This document shows positions 58,106 through 64,000 of a DNA stretch of 64,000 nt, piece after piece (within the stretch, counting starts at the first letter, position 1; every line of letters begins with the position of its first letter). Origin of the DNA: Alcaligenaceae bacterium SAGV5 (GTDB lineage: Bacteria > Pseudomonadota > Gammaproteobacteria > Burkholderiales > Burkholderiaceae_B); contig SPDP01000006.1 of assembly GCA_009360345.1 (NCBI GenBank), positions 62,001-126,000 on the forward strand. Direction: 5' to 3'. The position numbers and the translations under genes are program-made. Under the pieces are notes generated by a model. That model worked only from the letters and a program-made list of their open reading frames with translations. It was not told the DNA's origin and did not search any database.

Positions 58106-59024
58106 AAATGCCTTGCCTGTCAACGAGGCGCGCCGAGCCGCGCGCAACAGCCGGGCCGCCGCGCGTACCGCAGCCTTGAAACGCCGGCGCCGCCTGGAGC
58201 GGGTCCTGCCGTGGCTGGTCATCCTGGGTTTCTTCCTGCTATGGGAGACCGCCGTTCGCGCCCTGGGGGTCGCGGACTTCGTATTGCCGCCGCCCTCGGC
58301 GATCATCCAGGGCATGATCAAGTGGTGGGAGCCGTTGCTCATCGACGCCGCGCATACGCTGGTGTCCACCACCATAGGCTTTGCCTTCGCGGTCGTGCTC
58401 GGCATCGTCACCGGCGTCGCGATCGGGGCGTCAACCCTGGTCTATCGGGGCCTTTATCCGCTGCTCGTGGCGTTCAACAGCATTCCCAAGGTTGCGCTGG
58501 TGCCGGTGCTGGTTCTGTGGTTCGGGGTCAATGCCGTGCCGGCCATCATCACCGCGTTCGCCATCAGCTTTTTTCCCATCGTGGTCAACGTCGCCACCGG
58601 TATCGCCACCATCGAACCGGAACAGCGCGACGTGTTGCGCGCATTGGGCGCGCGTCCGCTGGACATCGTGCGCAAGGTCGGGCTGCCGCGCGCCATGCCG
58701 TATTTCTTCGCCTCGCTCAAGATCGCGATCACCGTGGCCTTCGTGGGCAGCATTACCGCGGAAACGGTGTCTTCCGAGCATGGGATCGGCCATCTGATGA
58801 TGGCGGCTTCCGCCAGTTTCGACGTGCCGCTGGTCTTCGCAGGGCTGATCGTGACCAGTGTCATGGGCATCGCGATGTACACCATCGCGGCCGCCGTCGA
58901 AAAGCGCACCACGACGTGGGCGATGCGTGGCCAGAACGATCTGGAGAATGGCGGGCCTCCCTCCCCCATCCGGCCATCGTCGATGCCACCCGCGCTTGGC
59001 TGGAGAAGGCCGTCATCGGCCTGA
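58095..59024 (+). CDS. ABC transporter permease with read-through C terminus
   Basis: 309-residue SsuC/TauC-type permease, with about six spans and the loop DVLRALGARPLDIVRKVGLPRAMPYFF. The N terminus has a basic 35-residue tail before the first span. Family proteins normally stop soon after the last span (here near AAAVEKRTTTWAMRGQ). This one runs on for about 30 Pro/Arg-rich residues that overlap the DUF1415 coding sequence in another frame. That tail looks like non-native sequence created where the operon joined the DUF1415 gene. Confidence 0.9.
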   Translation: MQRENALPVNEARRAARNSRAAARTAALKRRRRLERVLPWLVILGFFLLWETAVRALGVADFVLPPPSAIIQGMIKWWEPLLIDAAHTLVSTTIGFAFAVVLGIVTGVAIGASTLVYRGLYPLLVAFNSIPKVALVPVLVLWFGVNAVPAIITAFAISFFPIVVNVATGIATIEPEQRDVLRALGARPLDIVRKVGLPRAMPYFFASLKIAITVAFVGSITAETVSSEHGIGHLMMAASASFDVPLVFAGLIVTSVMGIAMYTIAAAVEKRTTTWAMRGQNDLENGGPPSPIRPSSMPPALGWRRPSSA

Positions 59025-59497
59025 ACCTCTGTCCTTTCGCCAAGGCCGTCCACACCAAGGGACAGATCCAGTACGTGGTCAGCGACGCGCGCGACCCTGA
59101 CGCGCTGCTCGAGGAACTGGGAGAATGCCTGCGCACGCTGGCGCAGGCCGACCCGGAGCAGGTCGACACCGTGCTGCTGATCCACCCTTGGGCGCTGGCC
59201 GATTTCTACGACTACAACGAATTCCTGGACGAGGCCGACGCCGCCGTGGAAGTCCTGGGCCTGGAAGGAGAGATCCAGGTGGCCAGCTTCCATCCCGATT
59301 ACCAGTTCGCGGACACCGGCGCCGACGATATCGAGAACTACAGCAATCGCTCCCCTTATCCCACCCTGCATCTGTTGCGCGAAGCCAGCGTGGACAAGGC
59401 GGTGGAGGCCTTTCCCGAAGCCGACAGCATCTACGAGCGCAATATCGAGACCTTGCGCGAGCTGGGCCACGAAGGCTGGAAGAAACTGGGACTGTAG
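58916..59497 (+). CDS. DUF1415 protein with disturbed 5' end
   Basis: DUF1415 core from HPAIVDATRAWLEKAVIGLN to the C terminus is complete (about 178 residues), including NLCPFAKAV and HPWALADFYDYNEFLDEAD. No in-frame ATG precedes the core. The only start is a GTG at 58916 inside the permease gene, without a ribosome site. An ATG at 58948 would read into the core only if one C were missing from the C5 run at 58963-58967. Either the 5' end was cut by insertion of the ABC operon, or there is a frameshift. Function unknown. Confidence 0.7.
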   Translation: MGDAWPERSGEWRASLPHPAIVDATRAWLEKAVIGLNLCPFAKAVHTKGQIQYVVSDARDPDALLEELGECLRTLAQADPEQVDTVLLIHPWALADFYDYNEFLDEADAAVEVLGLEGEIQVASFHPDYQFADTGADDIENYSNRSPYPTLHLLREASVDKAVEAFPEADSIYERNIETLRELGHEGWKKLGL

Positions 59498-59508
59498 GGC
59501 GGGCGGAA

Positions 59509-59526
59509 CGGACGCGGCGGCGTCCG
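59509..59526. terminator. Hairpin between convergent DUF1415 and arfB genes
   Basis: CGGACGC-N4-GCGTCCG, a perfect 7-bp stem in the 33-bp gap between two convergent genes. It may terminate both, although no T-tract follows on either strand. Confidence 0.5.
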
Positions 59527-59530
59527 GACT

Positions 59531-59953
59531 TCAGTCCTCGCTCACGCGGCCGCGCAGCCGCTTGGCTTCGCCGTGCCGCACCTTGCGCTGCAAGCGGCGC
59601 TGCTGCGATCCCTTCGTCGGCCGCGTGGGTTTGCGCGGCTTCGGCGGCTCGGCCACCGACACCAGCAGCGCGCCCAGGCGTTCGAGCGCGTCGGCGCGGT
59701 TCTTTTCCTGGCTGCGATAGGCCTGCGCCTTGATCACCACCACGCCGGCGCTGGTGATGCGCCGATCGGCCTTCTGCATCAGCGCCTCTTTCCAGGCCTG
59801 GGGCAGCGAGGAGGCGCCCAGGTCGAAGCGCAGGTGGACCGCGCTCGACACCTTGTTGACGTTCTGGCCGCCCGCCCCTTGCGCGCGGATCATCGTGAAG
59901 ACGATCTCGTCTTCATCTATCGCGACGCCGGGAGCCAGATGCAGGACGGGCAT
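59531..59953 (-). CDS. arfB: Alternative ribosome-rescue factor ArfB (peptidyl-tRNA hydrolase)
   Basis: 140-residue ArfB/YaeJ: releases peptides from ribosomes stalled without a stop codon. The catalytic GGQ motif lies at 28-30 (RAQGAGGQNVNKVSSAVHLRF). A long basic C-terminal tail (KPTRPTKGSQQRRLQRKVRHGEAKRLRGR) is the part that enters the empty mRNA channel. It lies 7 bp after bioB on the same strand and is probably cotranscribed with it. Confidence 0.95.
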   Translation of the reverse strand: MPVLHLAPGVAIDEDEIVFTMIRAQGAGGQNVNKVSSAVHLRFDLGASSLPQAWKEALMQKADRRITSAGVVVIKAQAYRSQEKNRADALERLGALLVSVAEPPKPRKPTRPTKGSQQRRLQRKVRHGEAKRLRGRVSED

Positions 59954-59960
59954 GCGGGCC

Positions 59961-60962
59961 TCAGTGCGCGGCCGCGTCCACGCGCATGCCCAGCCGCCGC
60001 AACAGGTTGCGGTCGGCCTCGGCCTGCGGGTTCTCGGTAACCAGGAGCTTGTCGCCGTAGAACATGGAATTGGCGCCGGCCAGGAAGCACAAGGCCTGCA
60101 GCGCCTCGTCCATCTGCTCGCGCCCCGCCGACAGCCGGACCACGGCCTCGGGCATCGTGATCCGCGCCACCGCGATGGTGCGCACGAACTCGAACGGGTC
60201 CACCGACGCGTTGTCCGCCAGCGGCGTGCCCTGCACCCGGACCAGGTTGTTGATGGGCACGGATTCGGGGTATGGGTCGAGGTTGGCCAGTTGCACGATG
60301 AGCCCGGCCCGCTCGCGGCGTGATTCGCCCAGGCCCACGATGCCGCCGCAACAGACCTTGATGCCGGCTTCGCGCACCCGGCCCAGCGTATCCAGCCGGT
60401 CCTGGTAGGTGCGCGTGGTGATGACGCGGCCGTAGAACTCGGGCGAGGTATCCAGGTTGTGGTTGTAGTAATCGAGCCCGGCCTCGCCCAGTTGTTCGGC
60501 CTGGCCCTCGCGCAGCATGCCGAGCGTCACGCAGGTCTCCAGCCCCAGGCCCTTGACCGCCTTGACCATGTCGGCCACCGCGTCGACCTGGTGCGGCTTC
60601 GGGCTGCGCCAGGCCGCCCCCATGCAGAATCGCGTGGCGCCGTTGTCCTTGGCCGCCTGCGCCGCCTGCAGCACCTCGTCCAGGGGCATCAGCTTCTCGG
60701 CTACGACACCGGTGTCGTAGCGTGAGGATTGCGGGCAGTACGAGCAGTCCTCGGGGCATCCGCCGGTCTTGATCGACAGCAAGGTCGACAGTTGCACGGC
60801 ATTGGGATCGAAGAAGCGCCGGTGTACCTGCTGCGCCTGATAGAGCAGATCCGCGAACGGCAATTCGAACAGCGCCATCACCGCGTCCACGTTCCAGGAT
60901 GTGCAATTGCGGCGAGATGTAACGGAGACGGCCGCGTTCGCGACGGCGGAATCAGCTTGCAT
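59961..60962 (-). CDS. bioB: Biotin synthase
   Basis: 333-residue radical-SAM enzyme inserting sulfur into dethiobiotin. The CxxxCxxC cluster ligands are Cys69, Cys73 and Cys76 (GGCPEDCSYCPQSS). Later motifs are FCMGAAWRSP, YYNHNLDTSPEFY and GGIVGLGE. ATG 60962 has a good ribosome site (GGAG). No other biotin genes are nearby, and no BirA- or BioR-type operator was recognised upstream. Confidence 0.97.
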   Translation of the reverse strand: MQADSAVANAAVSVTSRRNCTSWNVDAVMALFELPFADLLYQAQQVHRRFFDPNAVQLSTLLSIKTGGCPEDCSYCPQSSRYDTGVVAEKLMPLDEVLQAAQAAKDNGATRFCMGAAWRSPKPHQVDAVADMVKAVKGLGLETCVTLGMLREGQAEQLGEAGLDYYNHNLDTSPEFYGRVITTRTYQDRLDTLGRVREAGIKVCCGGIVGLGESRRERAGLIVQLANLDPYPESVPINNLVRVQGTPLADNASVDPFEFVRTIAVARITMPEAVVRLSAGREQMDEALQALCFLAGANSMFYGDKLLVTENPQAEADRNLLRRLGMRVDAAAH

Positions 60963-61332
60963 GGGAACTCCTTCACGAGGGACGGCGCGGCCTGCGGACC
61001 GCGGCCAGCGCACATGGTAAGCAAGCCGCGCGGCCGCATCAAATATTCAAAATCCGTTTTTTGCATCAAAAATCGGCGAAATTGCCGCGTACACCATGAT
61101 TTTGAGTCAAACCGCGGCCAACATGACGCCTACACCTGTTGCAACTTCGCAGAATTTTTCGGTTAAGGTTGAGAGGAACCCTCGCGCAGTAGCCGCTCTC
61201 GCGCGGTGCTGCGCCAACGGTCATCGTCGGCCGCCGGACTTGCATTTCTTCTCCAAGATTGTTTGAATGCCGGCTCTGTGCACAGGCAGAGGGCCATCCG
61301 GCCGGTCTGCCGCTATTTTTCAAGGAGTACGC
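60963..61332. other. Divergent bioB/HU intergenic region
   Basis: 370 bp without a gene. It contains an AT-rich island with a direct repeat GCATCAAA at 61036-61043 and 61063-61070 (27 bp apart). This is likely the promoter region of bioB. On the HU side the sequence is GC-rich with short self-complementary stretches, and AAGGAG precedes the HU start. I see no riboswitch or recognisable operator. Confidence 0.5.
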
Positions 61333-61614
61333 ATGCGCACCAAGAAGGAACTGATCGACGCTCTCGCCGAGCGCACCCAACAACCGAAGAATGTCTCCGA
61401 AGCCTTCATCGACGCGCTGGGCGATGCCCTACGCGACACGCTGGCCAAGGGCGACGAGGTCGTGCTGCCTGGCGTCGGGAAGTTCTCGGTGAAAGAAAAA
61501 GCCGCCAAGACGGGCCGCAACCCCCGTACCGGCGAAGCGATCCAGATCGCTGCCCGCAAGGCACCCGCTTTCAGCGCCGCCAAGGTCCTGAAAGACGCCG
61601 TCGACGTCAAGTAA
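61333..61614 (+). CDS. HU family DNA-binding protein
   Basis: 93-residue histone-like protein. It has the HU dimer helices (MRTKKELIDALAERTQQPKNVSEAFIDALGDAL), the beta arm with GRNPRTGEAIQIAARKAPAF, and the C-terminal helix SAAKVLKDAVDVK. The conserved arm RNPRTG inserts in the minor groove. ATG 61333 follows AAGGAG and gives the usual HU length. Probably a nucleoid protein; monocistronic. Confidence 0.95.
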   Translation: MRTKKELIDALAERTQQPKNVSEAFIDALGDALRDTLAKGDEVVLPGVGKFSVKEKAAKTGRNPRTGEAIQIAARKAPAFSAAKVLKDAVDVK

Positions 61615-61709
61615 GCGTCGCCGCCACGCGCGCCCTCCGCATATAGCGGCGGTGCGCGCCGAATCAGTCTGCCTTACACTGCAAGAATCCTTCGCTCCCG
61701 GAGTCATTC

Positions 61710-62174
61710 TTGTCTACCGACCACCCCGCCGAGCCCTTCAGCGGTCCCAGCACCACCTACCTGGTCTCGCAGGTACACCATCCCCTCCGCAACTTCAGCG
61801 ACGCCCTGCTCAAGCCCTATGGCGTGACAGGCATCCAGTTCACCGTGCTGTCGGTGGTTGCGCACCGCGAAAAGCTCTCCTCCGCGGATCTGTCCAGGCG
61901 CTTCTACGTCACGCCCCAATCGATGGGCCAATTGCTCTCGACCCTGGAAGAACGGGGCCTGCTCGAGCGCAAGGAGGACGCCAACAATCGCCGCATCCTG
62001 CGCATCACGCTGACCCCGGCCGGACGCGAAGTAGTCGAGGCCGGCACGCGCGAGCTGAACCGCTTCGAGCAGGAGGCTTTCTCCAGCCTCAGCCCCAAGG
62101 AACTCAAGACCTTTCGCGGACTGCTGCGTACCGTCATCGACGATTTGCGCAGCCGGCATATCGGCGCCACCTAG
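61710..62174 (+). CDS. MarR family transcriptional regulator
   Basis: 154-residue MarR protein: GVTGIQFTVLSVVAHREKLSSADLSRRFYVTPQSMGQLLSTLEERGLLERKEDANNRRILRITLTPAGREV is the winged helix. The start is a TTG at 61710, because no ATG or GTG fits better. It precedes a Bug receptor and a flavin hydroxylase on the same strand. It probably controls them through the palindrome and repeats at 62201-62227. An aromatic acid effector would be in line with the hydroxylase. Confidence 0.9.
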   Translation: MSTDHPAEPFSGPSTTYLVSQVHHPLRNFSDALLKPYGVTGIQFTVLSVVAHREKLSSADLSRRFYVTPQSMGQLLSTLEERGLLERKEDANNRRILRITLTPAGREVVEAGTRELNRFEQEAFSSLSPKELKTFRGLLRTVIDDLRSRHIGAT

Positions 62175-62200
62175 CCGGCACCGTGATGATCGAAATTCCT

Positions 62201-62227
62201 TGTGATTCCATAATTATTATGTGATTC
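62201..62227. promoter_or_regulatory. Candidate MarR operator
   Basis: CATAATTATTATG (62209-62221), a perfect 13-bp palindrome, framed by a direct repeat TGTGATTC (62201-62208 and 62220-62227). It lies in the 113-bp gap between the MarR gene and the Bug receptor start at 62288. Confidence 0.5.
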
Positions 62228-62287
62228 AACTCGCTCATCGCTTCATCTTATAGTCCCCCCAACATGATGGACAATGAGGGGATATCG

Positions 62288-63280
62288 ATGAAGAAACTGG
62301 TCTTGCGCGCAACGCCGATGCGGCGTGCGTGCCTCGCCACCTTGGCAACGCTGGCCCTGGCCGGCACCGCATCGGCCGCGGCCGCCGAATTTCCCGCCGG
62401 GCCTGTCACCATCGTCGTGCCTTTCCCGCCCGGAGGCCCCACCGACACCACCGCACGGCTGGTAGGCAGGACGCTGTCGAAACAACTCGGCCAACCCGTC
62501 GTGATCGAGAACCGCGCGGGCGCGGGCGGCACGGTCGGCTCTGCCTCGGTCGCGCGCGCCAAGCCCGATGGCCACACCCTGCTGTGGGCCAGCACCAGCA
62601 GCCTGGGCGTGGCGCCGGGGCTGTACCGCAACCTGGCCTACTCGCCGATGGAATCCTTCGCGCACGTGGGCCTGGTGGCGCGCAGCCCCATCCTGCTCGT
62701 GGTGCGCAATGCGTTTCCCGCCAATACCTTGCAGGAACTGGTCGCCTATGCCGCCAAGAACAAGGTGTCCTACGGTTCCGCGGGCAACGGTTCGATCAAC
62801 CACCTGACCGGCGAATGGTTCAAGGAAGTATCCGGCGCGAACATCCTGCACGTGCCTTACAAGGGCGGGGCGCCGGCGCTGGCGGACATGATCGGCGGCC
62901 AGATCGACATGACGCTGGAGACCATCACCGTCGTGCGGCCCTACCTGGAGAGTGGCCGGGCCAAGGTCCTCGCCACCGGCGGCGCCACGCGCTCGGCCGA
63001 CATGCCGCAGGTGCCCACCGTGCGCGAAGCCTTCGGCGGCGATTTCGAATCGTATTCCTGGACGGGCCTGGTGGCACCCGCCGGCACGCCGGCCGCCGTC
63101 GTGCAAAAGCTCAACGCCGCGCTGCGCGCGGCCCAGGACGACCCCGAGCTGATGGGCCAGATGAAGGCCGGCGGCCAGGACGTGATCAAGACCACGCCGG
63201 ACGAATTCCGCAGCTTCCTGGCGAGCGACACCAAGCGCTGGGCTGAACTGATCAAACGCACCAACACCACACTGGACTGA
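62288..63280 (+). CDS. Bug family tripartite tricarboxylate receptor 3
   Basis: 330-residue Bug receptor. Signal: MKKLVLRATPMRRACLATLATLALAGTASAAAA. Signature: PVTIVVPFPPGGPTDTTARLVGRTLS, ENRAGAGGTVGSASVARA, HVPYKGGA. ATG 62288 after a GAGGGG site is preferred to in-frame ATGs 21-24 bp upstream. It is immediately followed by a flavin-dependent hydroxylase. The ligand may be an aromatic or related carboxylate, a guess from that neighbour. Confidence 0.92.
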   Translation: MKKLVLRATPMRRACLATLATLALAGTASAAAAEFPAGPVTIVVPFPPGGPTDTTARLVGRTLSKQLGQPVVIENRAGAGGTVGSASVARAKPDGHTLLWASTSSLGVAPGLYRNLAYSPMESFAHVGLVARSPILLVVRNAFPANTLQELVAYAAKNKVSYGSAGNGSINHLTGEWFKEVSGANILHVPYKGGAPALADMIGGQIDMTLETITVVRPYLESGRAKVLATGGATRSADMPQVPTVREAFGGDFESYSWTGLVAPAGTPAAVVQKLNAALRAAQDDPELMGQMKAGGQDVIKTTPDEFRSFLASDTKRWAELIKRTNTTLD

Positions 63281-63283
63281 TCC

Positions 63284-64000
63284 ATGCGCATCATCATCGC
63301 CGGCGGCGGCCTGGGCGGATTGACCGCCGGCCTCGCCCTGCTCCAACAAGGTTTCCAGGTCCGCATCCTGGAACAGGCCCCGCAATTGAAAGAAGTCGGC
63401 GCGGGCATACAACTCGGGCCCAACGCCGTGCATGTGTTGTATGCGCTGGGCCTGGAAGGCGACATGGCCGCGCAGGCCTGCGAGCCCGAAGGCAAGATCG
63501 TGCGGCTGTGGAACACCGGCCAGACCTGGAACCTGTTCAACCTGGGCGATGTCTCGCGCGAACTCTACGGCTACCCGTACCTGACCGTGCATCGCGCCGA
63601 CCTGCACCAGGCCATCGCCGCCGGCGTACGGCGCGCCGATCCCGACGCCCTGGTGCTGGGCGCCAAGTTCGAACGCTTCGAGCAGAACGGTGATGGCGTG
63701 ATCGCCTACACGGCCGATGGCCGGAGTTTCCAGGGCGACGTGCTGGTCGGCGCGGACGGCGTGCACTCGCTGGTGCGCGGCCAGTTGTTCGGCGCCGACC
63801 GGCCGGACTTCTCCGGGCTGGTCGCCTGGCGCGGCGTGATCGACGCCGACAAGCTGCCCGAGCGCCTGAGCCGGCCGGTGGGCGTGAACTGGGTGGGTCC
63901 CGGCGCCCACGTCATCCACTATCCGCTGCACGGCTACAAGCTGGTGAACTTCGTCGCGGCCGTGGAACGCAGCGATTGGCAGGTCGAGTCCTGGACCGAG
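63284..64000 (+). CDS. FAD-dependent aromatic monooxygenase (partial)
   Basis: First 239 residues of a group A flavoprotein hydroxylase; the gene runs past the window end. The FAD fold is at the start (IIIAGGGLGGLTAGLALLQQG). A second FAD motif is VLVGADGVHSLVRGQLFG, and EVGAGIQLGPNAVHVL fits salicylate or 3-hydroxybenzoate 6-hydroxylase type enzymes. It begins 4 bp after the Bug receptor stop. The exact aromatic substrate cannot be read from this part. Confidence 0.88.
   Translation, partial: MRIIIAGGGLGGLTAGLALLQQGFQVRILEQAPQLKEVGAGIQLGPNAVHVLYALGLEGDMAAQACEPEGKIVRLWNTGQTWNLFNLGDVSRELYGYPYLTVHRADLHQAIAAGVRRADPDALVLGAKFERFEQNGDGVIAYTADGRSFQGDVLVGADGVHSLVRGQLFGADRPDFSGLVAWRGVIDADKLPERLSRPVGVNWVGPGAHVIHYPLHGYKLVNFVAAVERSDWQVESWTE

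Noticed and set aside
60963..61332. Biotin operator (BirA or BioR type) upstream of bioB
   Set aside because: Neither the BirA-type nor the BioR-type palindrome is visible; only a GCATCAAA direct repeat was found.
1..64000. CRISPR array, tRNA or rRNA genes, prophage or complete insertion sequence
   Set aside because: No regularly spaced repeats, no tRNA- or rRNA-like sequence, and no transposase, integrase or phage structural gene were seen on either strand.

Overview
The window looks like chromosomal DNA of a high-GC betaproteobacterium of the Alcaligenaceae, most likely Bordetella or a close relative such as Achromobacter. The reasons are the uniformly GC-rich coding sequence, three Bug-type tripartite tricarboxylate receptors without their membrane partners, several small catabolic operons each with its own GntR, MarR or LysR regulator, and conserved housekeeping neighbours (pmbA/darP, moaC, mog, bioB, arfB). 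The genus is inferred from gene content, not from a database comparison.

Positions 39-9539: a BepA-like periplasmic protease, a mercaptopyruvate sulfurtransferase overlapping moaC, and a P1-family self-cleaving aminopeptidase. A tightly overlapping minus-strand operon follows, encoding two NMT1-like binding proteins, an ABC ATPase, a permease, a cytosine-deaminase-like amidohydrolase and a MarR regulator. Its promoter is overlapped by a perfect palindrome.

Positions 9657-22642: NDH-2, pmbA and darP/mog, an esterase, and universal stress protein genes. Two of the stress loci have FNR/ANR-type boxes placed as in class II promoters. A PhoX-like Tat lipoprotein lies downstream of a Pho-box promoter. 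A fossil tail of a YgcG/TPM gene abuts the first usp gene. An MFS/LysR pair and an orphan FecR-like protein follow.

Positions 22671-36171: a TerC-CBS-CorC membrane protein, a NylB-like serine hydrolase lipoprotein, an ECF sigma/anti-sigma pair with a DUF3455 protein, and a heavy-metal RND tripartite efflux operon. That operon continues into a Wzi-like porin and an orphan response regulator whose receiver lacks its phospho-acceptor Asp.

Positions 36172-40448: a scarred region holding the tail of a lost LivF-type ATPase, then nitrilase, maleate isomerase, a GntR regulator and an alpha/beta hydrolase. Together these could feed a nitrile or amide toward maleate and fumarate.

Positions 40626-54010: a 12-gene minus-strand operon with two FGly sulfatases, lactonase, enolase-superfamily dehydratase, AraD1/GguC-type enzyme, semialdehyde dehydrogenase, PdxA-like dehydrogenase, a beta-propeller, two Bug receptors, a cytochrome b561 and a GntR regulator. 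I read it as a Weimberg-type oxidative route for a sulfated sugar acid, ending at alpha-ketoglutarate. It is the best candidate for an undescribed pathway in this window.

Positions 54221-64000: a binding protein, FadR-type regulator, Old Yellow Enzyme and ABC ATPase/permease operon whose end collides with the 5' end of a DUF1415 gene. Then come arfB-bioB, an HU-like protein, and a MarR, Bug receptor and flavin aromatic hydroxylase group that runs off the end.
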